From NCBI GenBank assembly GCA_034336665.1, contig CM067566.1, positions 29,852,330 to 29,916,329 of the forward strand: a stretch of DNA of 64,000 bases, written 5' to 3'. Positions 37,751 through 49,100 of this stretch are shown piece after piece (within the stretch, counting starts at the first letter, position 1; every line of letters starts with the position of its first letter). The position numbers and the translations under genes are program-made. The notes under the pieces are model-generated. The model ran no database searches and was not told the origin of the DNA. It saw nothing but the letters and a program-made list of their open reading frames with translations. This stretch comes from Luscinia megarhynchos (lineage: Eukaryota; Chordata; Aves; Passeriformes; Turdidae).

Positions 37751-40700
37751 ATCAAGGGACTTTTGGTAAATTTTGTAGAAACTGTAAAGGAGAGCAAACT
37801 ATCATTTCAAGTGGCAAATTGAGCACTTTTTTAAAGCTTTTCAACAGTTTTGAAAATATATAATTACTCACTGGAAGAAAAAATTATGCATAAGAACTTT
37901 AAGATCCCCTTTATATTCAGAGTTGAATGGTCTCTGAAAGAAAATTAATGAACCTAGTGCTATCTGTACACTTAAATGCAGATATTGACATGCACTCATA
38001 CTCAGGTATAGAGTTCATTGAACTTTTTGTCATATTTCCAATCGATAACCCTGAAATAGTCATTGAATATAGTTTTTTAAGGCGAGTTACCAGAAATGTT
38101 TTTTGGAAACTGCTTGTGCAGTGGCCAGATCCAGTATGTTGGACAGCCACAGCAAATATGCACACAGATGGCCAATTAGAGCTCTAGAACATCATCCAAG
38201 GACTGTAGTCTAAAGAAATCTTTGGACTGACATTAATGGATGTTGGATGGAATATCCAGCTAAATTGTCAGAGAAGCAAAGTTAACCTTCCTAGAGCACA
38301 AATACTCCCCAGTCATGTTAGACAATTTAACAAAAATTTCACAGTGTGATCTCACATAAATTAAATCAAGGTTCATCTGGAGTCAGTGCTGAATTAGCAA
38401 ATCTGAATGGTTTGGACAAGGCAGCCTGCACAGTGCTGCTCACTTGGATCAAGGATGCCTGGCCTGTGCTCTGGCTCGACTCATGAGAATTTCACTGAGA
38501 GAAAGCACCACATAACAAGAAATTGAAACATTGGTATAATTGCCAGATGATGACAGCTTGATGGGAATGTCTTTCAAAGCAGTGTTCCCTGTAGTGTATT
38601 TCATAAAGAAATCCCTGGAGTCCTTTGTACCTAATGAGCTAAGGCCTCTCAAGAGCTCAATAAATGGCAGAACTGAGAAACAGTGGGAATTGAAGTTGCC
38701 TCAGAAAAGGTCCTGCTTTGAGCTCTCCTGCAGGGTAGGAGCTAGTCTCTCTGAGAAACTCATTTCTGAGAACCCCCATAGACAAATCCATGTATGGAGG
38801 TGTATGGCAATTTTAAGCAAGAAGTGTATAAGAAATTCTCAGAACTTCAAATTTAGCATGGAGAGAAGTGGGATAAATAGCACACCTTCCAGTAACACAA
38901 ATAGCACATTGAACAAATTAAATTAAAGAATTCTTTTTCCATTTGGAATATACTCAAATATATGGTGTTAGTTATTTTTGTCTTGAAGAGCTAAATACAT
39001 TGTTTTATTAAAATTTAATTTCTCTAATGTTACAAAAAAATTTTAATAACTCATGATCAGGTATATCCAGACAGATTATATCAGGAACAGAATACTTTCA
39101 CAAAGCTGTTCACAAAGTTTTAAAACTGCTGTTTCTTAACTACATATATTCAAGATAAAAGTATTCATCCAACAAAAAGGGTGAAATATAAGAATACTAC
39201 ATTTATATAATAGGAAATATATGTTAACATTTTGACTCAGTGTTAGAGAATGCTAAGCACAAGGGTGCCTTGAAGGGTTTCACACAACAGACTAACAAGT
39301 TAAATCAGATATACATATTTTTCCTGACAGAAGATGCCAGGCTTCACTTAATTGTCTGCCCTGTATGCAAAGTTCCTAAGAGGAAATGTTTTATTTTTGC
39401 CTATCTTAACTGCATATTTTCCAAATAAATGGAGGATTATGCATATTCATTCACAACTACTGTGAAATTGAGCATTTTGCTTAAAGATAAATAAAAATGA
39501 AAATAATATTATAATTTTATATCTTAGCCAAAAAAAAACCCCATGCAAAGCCAAGTGTCCATGTTTTGGAGAGCTCTGTTTCATCACTCACAAGGAGGAT
39601 AAAATAATTAAATATTTGGAGTATGCTCATGAATCTCTATTTTAACAATATGACACACTCCCTTTTACTATAGATTGTAGAAAGATTTTAAGAGGAAAAG
39701 GTTAAACTTGACAGTAATTTAGTTATATTGTAAAAAAATTATAAAAGTCACTATTTCTGTGTAAAAATAAAAAAATGAAAATATGAGCTTTTAGGGTTTG
39801 AGGTTTGTGTTTTTTGAAACTGAGCCCTTTTTTTGATGACAAAAAAAGACATATGACAGAAACTGGACAGTTCACTTGTCCCTCTGCCACAAACTCACCA
39901 CAGAACTGTAGGAGAAGTTGTTTTTCAGCTTAAGCTGACATAAGGCTGTGATAATGTCATGTCAGCCTAGTTAAACAAAAAACAGAGAAGGGAAATAGAA
40001 TGAGGAGGAATTATGCAGGGAAATAAAAAGACATAGGGAGCCTAACAGGAGGGATACATGCTCCAGTCGGTGCCGAAGCTCAGAGTTCAACCCAAGGCTA
40101 TGTAAACAAGGACAGTGCAATAGACCAAAACTGGAGAATCAAAATAATTTTTTGCATTACTACAAGAGAGGTCTTAAATGGATGAATCAGGTAGAAATTA
40201 AAAATTGGCATAACTTTGAGACTACTGTGTCTCTAAATTTTCTCAATTATCAACTCATGTTGAATAAGCTCATAACTTTCTCCAACCTCCAGGGTTAGGC
40301 TTCTTTTATGGCTGGCTTCTGTCTGAAGGTGAATTTATCCATTCATGGACAAAAGATTATTTAGCATGGATGAAGTGAGAGACCAATCTAGACGTCATGA
40401 ATAATAGACATATGAGATAGTGATTTTCATGTTAATGTTATATCTGATCTACATCCTTGTTTTACATAAAATTATCAGAATGCTCTGGGTCACAAGCCAG
40501 TCACACAGGCTTTAAAATACTCGATGGAACTGTGTGACTTCTGCAGGTTCTAAGACATACTGCAGTTTTCTTTGGCATCAGAGCTAAATTGATCAGAGGT
40601 TTTCAAGTGGTGTTAAGAATCAAAACATATTTGTATTGAACATCAAGCATGGGATTGCATTTAGCCTCTAGTGATGCAGGGCTAGGAATATCTCCTATTT

Positions 40701-43700
40701 GCAGCTTCCCAACACATATCACGTGTGTAGACTCATGAGAACTTCTCTACACAGATTCTCATATTTGGTTATTCTGCAATCAAAAAAATCCTCCTCACTA
40801 ATGAATATACCTAATTTACATTAAAAACACATTTTAGTCTCTCATCATCATCTATCTTTCAATTCTGAGTTAACCATTAATTCTGAGAGAAACGTAAAAG
40901 TGATGCATTTCAGCTTCATTTAAATCAGGGGGGAAATATAGATCACAGTGCCCTTAACAGTCATTTAAATAGGGAACTAGGACAAAAGAACACATTTTGT
41001 GGGAGAGTTTCTTTTGTCTAATTCAAGAGTGTACCATAGCTGCCGTGCCTATGGTGTCCACATACACAAGGCACTTTCTAGGAGAGAACAGCACTAAAAA
41101 GGGGTGAAGGGGACAGAATAGATGGGCAGAGCAGAATTTTTCACATAAATAGGAGAAATTCAAGATCATTATTTTTCACAGGGAGGCCACAGACAAGCTC
41201 AAGCCCCTTCCTCTAACTCTTTTCATGGGGAACCTTTGCTGAAATACACTATGAATTCCTTTAAAATGATTTCCTGCTTGAGACAGGATTTAGGCTGCCC
41301 TTCTCAAGAACCACTATCAGAGATGGCTTGAGTAAGGGTAGTAGTGCTGGCAGGGTGAAGAATCATAGGGAATTTCTTATAAACAGTTATTTTAGGGTGA
41401 TTTAGTCACCTTTATTTTCAAAATCAAGAGGGTAGAAGGAAAAAAAAAAGACAAGGAAGCATGGTTTTAAATGGAAATAAAAATCAAGAAGTGATAAAAT
41501 CTGATCATTGTGTACTGGAAAAAAAGATGATTTAGAATGCCAACTTCCTTTTTGCACTTTGAACTCTCAACACAGTGAAGAGTTTGTAACATTATTAAGC
41601 TGTCTGACAAACCCTTTGAAGAAACTCAGAGGATGAAGATGGAAAAGAAAAGGAATACATTTGAATATGTAACTTTTATTGAGGACTTGACAATTATACG
41701 TAATGGAGTATTTCCAGTGTATTTAGGATTGTTTTCTCTTCTCACAAGTGGCTTGCATTTTTTTTCTCTCATGTTATTTCTTTTTTGTAAACACAGGTGT
41801 CAATGAAAAACGTTTTAAAGAGGTCTGACTGAAAAAGCATCAAGGTTGCTCTGTAGCTGAAAATCTCTCCTCAGCAATTTCTGTCCCTCTCAGGTAGTAT
41901 CTAGCTCCAAAGCAGCAAATTTGCATGGTGAAGCTTTGCTGTCCTGCTCTCATATTTGTATGTGTTGGTACATTTCATTCAAATAGAGCAAAAGTTTAAA
42001 AGTTGTGTAATTTCTTCCAGCTTTGTGAGAGGAGGGAAACAAAGGGGAAGACAATGTGTGATGCCATCCTTATTAAAAAGTGGGAAATTCCAAGTCTCCA
42101 CAAACCTAAACTTTGTCAGCTCAGTTGCAATATATTTAGAGAATTATTTATGCACACATAATAACTGAAAAAATTATAGGTTTTATGTGAATCAATAACC
42201 TCAATAAGAGTGAGACCTTTGGCCATACACTGCCTTTCACTAAAATATTTCCTGTTATTTTTTAGGGAAAAAGTTTAACAGTACTGGGACACTGTTAAAA
42301 CAGTCTTGTTAGATCAAAAAGATACTTACACTTCTGATGCATCTTTTTTAACTACTTTTTTAACTACAGTGAAATTTCTGACTCCCTGTTTCCCTGTCTC
42401 TGAAGAGTAGTGTGCAGAACTGAATGTCTGCAAGCATTTATAGAGAGAACCAAGGACCTTGTCAGCAGAGCTATCTTCACAGCTTTATCTAAATTGTTCC
42501 TCACTAAACGTGGGGAGGGGAAGTTGCTTTATATACGAGTTTTGTAAGTGTTAATGCACTCTGCCTCACCGTGTTGTAATGCTGCTCCAGTTGATAGGGA
42601 TACTGCCACAATTTAAGGCCAGATTGAATAGCTTTGCTCTGATTCACAGTACATTCAATTAATGATACTAATCTCAAAATAAGGAATTGTTCAACATAGT
42701 AGATGGTGACTCAATCTAACAGTGAAGTTTCAATCTAAAGTACATGCTCAGGTAGCAAAGTCAATTTTAAGGACACAGATCCCTCTGGAAATACGTAGTG
42801 CACTCAGTACTCTGAATTGGGCAGGAGATTCCTGTGACTGTCAAATTAACACCACATCATGAAATGTGTAAGAACTCTTAAGTTTTGCAATGAGTCTTCC
42901 TTCTGAGATTCAAGGGAACATAATTCACGAAAGCTGTAGGAGATTTCTTGAAAGAATGAACAACTCTCACAACTACTGTGATGGAGAACAAGATCCATTG
43001 TTCAATTTAAACTATTTTAATTGTTTCTGACACTTCTTTTTATGCTTTTTAGGATGATCCATATCCATAAGAGGCTGTTTAGGTATTTGGACTATTAAGT
43101 CAATAAGTTCAAAGCTCTCCAGTGTCTTGAGGAAACAAGGAAAAGTAGCATGTTTTTGGAAGATATTTCAGTTTTGAATTTTAAAATATACTCCCAAATC
43201 AAGTATGTTTTATCACCACAAAAAATATTCTATCCCTAAGTTTATTTAATAAATTAAATTATCAGTTCTGGCAGCAGAATAGAACACAGATGGAGGAATG
43301 AAGGAGAAGTATAAAATAAGGGACTCCAGAGGCCAGGAATAAAGAACAATGAAATATGTTTAAAATGCACAAATATAACTTTATGTAGTATAAGGTGAAT
43401 AGTGTAACTATTTCTGGGTTTATTTTTGTATTATGGAAATCAATACTGACAAGATATTCCTTATATCAAAAGAGGAGAAATCAGTTTAATCATAGGGCTG
43501 TGAAGGTTCTATGATTGTGCTGAATGTTAAGACTCTGCTGCAGCATACTATGAATATTTTAGTGGTGTATATCAGTACCATTACTTAGACATGCTGTTCT
43601 CAAATGAGGCTTAAGAATTACTATTCTGTCTTGATGCAGTGCTTTCACATGTGTGGAAGGTAAACACCAGATGATCGTTTAGGTACACAATGATGCTGCA

Positions 43701-45150
43701 ACGCAAATATTTGAACAGACTGATAGAGGAGTGTGAAAGAGCAAGGTAAATGTGTTTTTTCACTCAGATCAACCAGAAGTCTATTAAAGATTAATCTATT
43801 AATATAAAACCAGCAAATACTGATGACAATACAAAGTAGACTACTAGCTGCTGTACAAATATTTTTATTACACATTAGTACTGAGCAATTAGCATAAAGA
43901 TGTTTTACTGTAACTACTCCACTCCCTCACCAGCGCTGTTATACCATCATGCAAGTGAGTATAAAATCTAAATTAGATTCCTCCAACGTGTGGCAACCAA
44001 GCAGTTTATAGTGGAATGATAAAGAGACATAAAAATGAGTTTAAAAAACATTCTCTTACATAGTAAGTTTTATAAAATATTGAAATGAGACTTGACTACA
44101 TGGTGAATCAAGCTATTGCAGATATGGAGACTGATTGATAGAAATGCACTCATTTTAACATAAACTAACTCAAATCAATTATCCTGAAGTAGAAAGAGAA
44201 CGTTAAGTATCTTGTTAAAGTAGATAAGATACCATAAGTAAGTCAAAAGGCAACAGTTGCAATGATGTGAGGGAAGTGGAATAAGGCTGTAAATCCATAG
44301 GATATAGAGAGCAGGGAAGAAAACATAAAAGAAACCTGGGCTGAGTGATGAAGAAGTAAAGAATGTGTCTCATGTGTCATCTGTGCTGTGCAAGATCCTT
44401 CCTCCCCCAAAAAATATATGCATGTAGAAACTGAAATATATGAGGTTGTGTATGGGCAATGAAAAGTTACAACAGTCTATATTACAGTTTTTTCTGTGTT
44501 TTTCCTTCTTCCAGTTTGGCGTCCCTGATGCCTTAGAGAATGCAGCAGGTCAGGAGTGTGAGGAGCTAAACCTGAATTGCAGTCCCAATGGCAGTCCCTG
44601 CAGCCTGAGTGCTCCCAGCAGATTTCTTCTGAGGGTCTCTAGGGAGTGCATCTTCCTTCTCTCTCCTCAAAATTAAAAGAAAAACAATGTGTTTATTGCA
44701 CAGGAGGATGTTCATATGAAGTTTCACATTTACCCAATATGTGAGGGAAGCCAGTAATTTTTTTTTTTTGCTTTATTTTGTCCTGTAGACCTTAACAATA
44801 GGAATATGCATACTGTGCCAGAAAAATCTGCTGCATTGACAGGCTCTGATGGAGAAAGACTGAACCTTGAGCACGTTCTCTTTACTTTTCTTAGTTCCAC
44901 CTGTCATTCTCTCCCTTCTTTAACATACTGTGTCTTTGTGGTATGGGCATTTCTGTTCTGTCTCTATAAGTGCAGAAATACAGACAGAAACTTATCCCAG
45001 CTGATCAATTTTGTCAGCTTCATAATTTCAAACTTCCTGTTGTTGCAAAAGCAAGATCTTGACAGTAGTACCAATTTATCAGAAGCATAGATGCATTTGG
45101 TCTCAGATAAAGAGTTCAGCAAACCAAGCAAACCACAAGCAGTTTTTTTT
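37751..45150. other. Unique noncoding sequence
   Basis: A long AT-rich stretch with no recognised gene or transposon. Both strands of 37.92-38.19 kb happen to be open (82 and 86 codons), and a 128-codon frame lies at 38540-38926; neither resembles a known family. The region at 44.44-45.09 kb contains two polypyrimidine-AG sites (near 44514 and 44789), each followed by an open frame. Without homology these are only weak exon suggestions. Confidence 0.55.
40981..41018. repeat. Perfect 10-bp inverted repeat
   Basis: GACAAAAGAA (40981-40990) and TTCTTTTGTC (41009-41018) can form a ten-base-pair stem with an 18-base loop. There is no T-run or larger fold that would suggest an RNA gene. Confidence 0.8.
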
Positions 45151-45186
45151 GGGGGATGTGGGGGCTGTGTGGGGGGCTGGTATGGG
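45151..45186 (+). other. G-quadruplex motif
   Basis: Four G runs (45151-45155, 45160-45164, 45171-45176, 45184-45186) are separated by loops of 4, 6 and 7 bases, which satisfies the usual G3+N1-7 quadruplex rule. It sits at the proposed 5' edge of the LTR described next. Confidence 0.7.
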
Positions 45187-46160
45187 TGTATAGGGAACAA
45201 AACAGAGAGTACAAAGGAACTAATAAAGGGGCCTGATATCTTAGGCCTAATTGAGCAAAAACCATGGGAGAGACAGATACAGATAAATGCTTCCCTGGGC
45301 AAGAAGTGACCAAGAAACATGTTATGAAACTTTGTGATAAGATAATGTAATCAGGTGACATGATGTCATGAAGAATGTGTAACCAATGGGAAATTGTTAC
45401 CAAAACCACAAACCTATCGGGGGTGAGGGTGGTCCCCAACAATACTTTTTGGGGTTCTCAGGTATCAGGGCAATAGTGGCAAAATAAAAGAAGAGTGGTG
45501 TGACGACCATGACTTAGCAACGTAAAACACTTTAATAGTAATGAAAGGGAATGTGGGATAAGACCAAAAATCAGAATATACTAACCAAGGGGACAAGGTC
45601 TCTTTATGAGTCAGTGGTTGAGGACCAGGATGCAGGGAGGTCCAGGGTATAAATGTGGGGCAGGAGAGGGGTGGAGGGGAGGTTAGGGTCCAATGGGTTT
45701 AGGGGAAAGTGGTGCAGAGGTGGGGTAAGGGAAGGTGGGGTCCAATGGGGCAGGCTGGGTGGGACACTGCATCATTGAGGGCCAACGGGGATACAAGGAA
45801 GGGAGAGCATTCTAGGGACTGGGAGTGGTGATGATGACTGGAAAATGAGGGCTGGGAATATGTATGAGGCATCAACATGGGCAATCCCATGACTCCTTGG
45901 AGCTTTCCCTTCTGGGATCACCTCAACTCAACAAATGCCTCCCAAGGCCTAGGGTTGGGGTATAATTCTTCTTTAGTAATGGTTGCCTGGCTGGAATGCA
46001 GGTCAGGCTGACTCCCACAGAACCCTATGTAAGTGGACACCTTGAATACTCAATAAATCTGGCTTCTGATCAAACTCTGTTGCTGATAGGTGTTGTTTTC
46101 ATTTTTGCTTTCTGGGAAAACAGCTGATTTCCCAATGAAAGGCTGGTGCCCCAACTTTCA
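45166..46160 (+). mobile_element. Probable solo LTR, ERV1-like, G-rich U3
   Basis: A block of about 995 bases that starts TGTGTGGGG, ends ACTTTCA, and is flanked by GGGC on both sides (45162-45165 and 46161-46164), a possible 4-base target-site duplication. U3-like features are a CCAAT box in AACCAATGGGA (45381-45391), a CRE-like TGATGTCA (45361-45368), and a strongly G-rich portion with the 12-mer GGGTCCAATGGG at 45686-45697 and 45738-45749. A TATA-like TATAATT at 45961 precedes AATAAA at 46052-46057 by 91 bases, and the tail ends in CTTTCA much as gammaretroviral U5 regions do. No retroviral genes follow. The GGGC match could be chance in such G-rich DNA. A composite of two LTRs cannot be excluded. 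Confidence 0.5.
45657..45750 (+). other. G-quadruplex-prone cluster in LTR U3
   Basis: Two independent quadruplex motifs lie here. At 45657-45688 the runs GGGG, GGGG, GGGG and GGG have loops of 7, 4 and 6. At 45722-45750 the runs GGGG, GGG, GGGG and GGGG have loops of 3, 5 and 6. The CCAAT-bearing 12-mer repeat overlaps both. The cluster is strikingly strand-asymmetric (G on plus, C on minus) in an otherwise AT-rich window. Confidence 0.75.
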
Positions 46161-46164
46161 GGGC

Positions 46165-49100
46165 TAATGGCTCGGGCAGCCCTGCTCCCTCTAACACATA
46201 TCAGCAGGGCTGCAGAGGGCAAAAGAGCTTGTGAGTGAGAGAGGATGCTGAGGATGCACTGCCACGCTGTCCCAGGCAGAACAAGCTAACCCCAGGACCT
46301 CCAGGCACTGTGCAGGCTGTTCAGGACATCTCAGGGCATTTTTCTGCTCTGCTTGTCCTCAGGGAATAGAATGTGTTAAAATAGCCTGATCCAATAAATT
46401 TCTTATAGCCATGGGTAGTATCAATCAGAAGACATTCTGAATGCTTTTAGAAAGTTTTATAAGAAGAGTTGGATTTGAGTTTTCCATTGGAATTTCGCAA
46501 GAGGAGATGTAGCTTCTGGAAAACTGATTTCTATGAGAAGACTTTTATAATGCCAAAAGATATATTTTGTTTTCAAAAATTAAACACCTAATTAAACTTT
46601 TATTTGAGCCAAAGTAGAGAATTTTCATTTAGAACAAGGAGTTCAAAGAACAGCCTATGTATCCTTACAGCACATGGACTCCCTTACAAAGCAAGAAATC
46701 CCTCTAGTCTCATTCCTCCATATGGAGCTTCATCCCTGCAGTGCTGTGTCTTCTGTAATGTCCCTTAGAGTGCAAAGTCTGATGTGAATATTATCTCACA
46801 GGGTAAGGAGGTTTGTGAGCAGTCTGGCACTACAGAACATATTGCACATGAAGTGCACCACAGGAAAACAAAGTTTCATTTCTTAAGTGATTCACATCAC
46901 TGCTTCAGGCCATTTCAACAAATCAGAATGAAACATTGCAGTTTAGCAATGCCAAAATACTCATATTTAAAAATACAGTGAACAGTCTGGATCTTATGGA
47001 ACACTATAATATGAAAAAATACTATTTTTTTTTCTCTATTGACTATTCAAAATACATCTACATTAATGTAAAACGTAAGTGAAATGTTCTTGTTGAAATT
47101 TGTTTTGGGCTAAAAATCTGTTTTCTTACTTTTAAAAAAAATCACTTCTGGTCATTTATTATTATTCTCTCACAAAATATTTAATTTCAGGATTGGTTTA
47201 TTCTTTTAAACATTTGTATGAATAATCTGAATTTATGTGATGGAAATGAAAATAAACTTTAAAATATATGTGAAATTATTCTGGTAATGAGACACTTTTT
47301 TTCAGCATTTCTTCCTGTGCTTCTTTTAGTCTCACATTCACAAATCAATAAACCAAGGAAAACCAGATTACGTATTAGCTAGTGGGATAGAGAGAAAGAA
47401 TATTTTAAACACATATCCTGATTCTGCTTCATTGCAAATGCTATAAAAAGTATGGGTCATGAACAAATATAGATTCTCTGTGAAATGCCAGCTTGCTTGT
47501 TCCTAGTTAATTTATTTGGTGGCTTTTTGATATTTGGATTTTGGTTTTGTTTTTTCTTAAAAGTTAGGGACATTTAGATTCGTTAGAAAGGATTAGATTT
47601 AGTGAAGAAATGAAAGGAAATGAAAATTGAATAGAAGAAAAAAATGTTGCCATAATTAGTAAAAAATTAATAGTGTAACATTCATTTAGGGAATATAGCA
47701 AAAATATGTTCATATCTCTGTAATCCAGTTTGTTTCTTTTGTAATGTTATTACTTCCTTTTCCATGTACACTAGATGCATTCAATTTTAAAATTAATTTC
47801 AGTCCTACCTATATTTTAAAACATGACTCCTAGGTTTGCATTGAACTAATGCAATTCATATCCTGTGAAGTTCTTTGTCTCGTGTTTTCAACATACTGGA
47901 ACATATTAGAAGTATTTTCTGTATGGATCTGTAGCAACCCAAAAAGAAAAAGTTATATAAACTTACTTTTGGGAGTAAAACTAAATTTGAAAACACAAGT
48001 AGATGTCAATGAAAAGGTCAGCTAATAAAAATATATTTTACAAGTGTTTTAGCTATCTGTGAAAAAGGTAAAATAACATATTAAAATTATTTCAAAACCT
48101 TAATGTTTTAAGGTATCTTTTTCATACTGAAATTTGAAAAAGTGATGCCAAAGGAAATCTATCGATCAGGACTAAGAGGAATCTTCTTTCTATTCCATGA
48201 ACTGTTTAATTACATTTTTCATTCCTCTAGATGCATATTTTCCTATGGCTGAGTTTTGTTTAATTTTATTTATTCTAGCAAATGCCTACTTATAAGTATT
48301 GTCCAACCTTTCCCTGGAGAGTGTCTCAGCTACTTGGTGGGACTGTGGCAGGGGATGTTTGGTTGGGGAAAGCATGGAGAGCAAGATGGAGAAGAGCCAC
48401 AGGGACTGCATACAGCTTCTGATGTAATAAAGGAGAAATTTAATTAAAATACACCTTCTGTATTAGTCTGCCAGAATTTAATTACACTAAGTGGCCAATT
48501 CTTATGGATGAGAATGGCCATTTTCCTTATTTCCAGCTAGGTAAAGCACAATAATTTAAACCTGTCCGTCCTTTAAAGTTCAGAGCCTCACCATTTGTCA
48601 CAGCCAGCTTTAGTACAAGTGTTGTGTCACAGCACACAGCATTGAAGGAGCTTGATTTAGACCCTTTGTTTTAAGGAGATTCTCACGTCCTAAAGTACAG
48701 ACAGGCTAAACTAATGTCCATGTCTTGAAAACAGGATGAATGAAAAGGCTGTTTGACTACATGTAATCAGTAACTCCCAGAAAAGAAATCCAGGATTAAT
48801 GCATTATTTGACTTTTCCTTTCATAATACCACACACTTTTCTTACTTGTCTGTATATTCCCTGGAGGTCTGCTGTCTCTGCTTTTTAGATCAGGCAGTGC
48901 AAGTCTAGTGTTGCTTTTAACACTTGTGGTGCTTAAGATTACCCTTGGCTCAATTGGGTGTGGCAGTGATAATCAATGCATGCAGTAAACTCCAATTTGG
49001 CAGATATGACAGATGCTGAAGGAAAAACCTTTAAAGCACAAAGGATAAGGAGTGAACAAGGACTGGATATGACTTTAAAGCATTGCTCACAATCTTTTCC

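Noticed and set aside
37917..38187. Both strands open for over 80 codons
   Set aside because: Mirror open frames commonly arise by chance. Neither protein is recognisable.
38540..38926. 128-codon plus-strand open frame
   Set aside because: No family resemblance, no splice or promoter context, and a composition expected from chance.
43490..43525. AATCATAGGG...TTCTATGATT inverted motif resembling CR1 tail
   Set aside because: No CR1 sequence on either side. Likely chance symmetry.
44440..44676. Polypyrimidine-AG at about 44514 followed by an open frame
   Set aside because: The acceptor-like site is plausible, but no matching donor, homology or conserved peptide could be seen.
44789..45090. 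Second acceptor-like site with an open frame
   Set aside because: Same reason. The C-terminal part is simply hydrophobic and T-rich.
45490..45920. A minus-strand LTR nested inside the 45-kb element (ATTAAA and a CATAAAG on the minus strand)
   Set aside because: Spacing is suggestive, but I found no TG/CA ends with a matching duplication. Treating the block as one LTR is simpler.
46143..46180. Possible retroviral primer binding site TGGTGCCCC, or alternatively GGCTCG after CTTTCA
   Set aside because: Only nine bases match the tRNA-Met-type site, and it would fall inside the proposed LTR end. The GGCTCG match to a tRNA-Pro-type site is only six bases.
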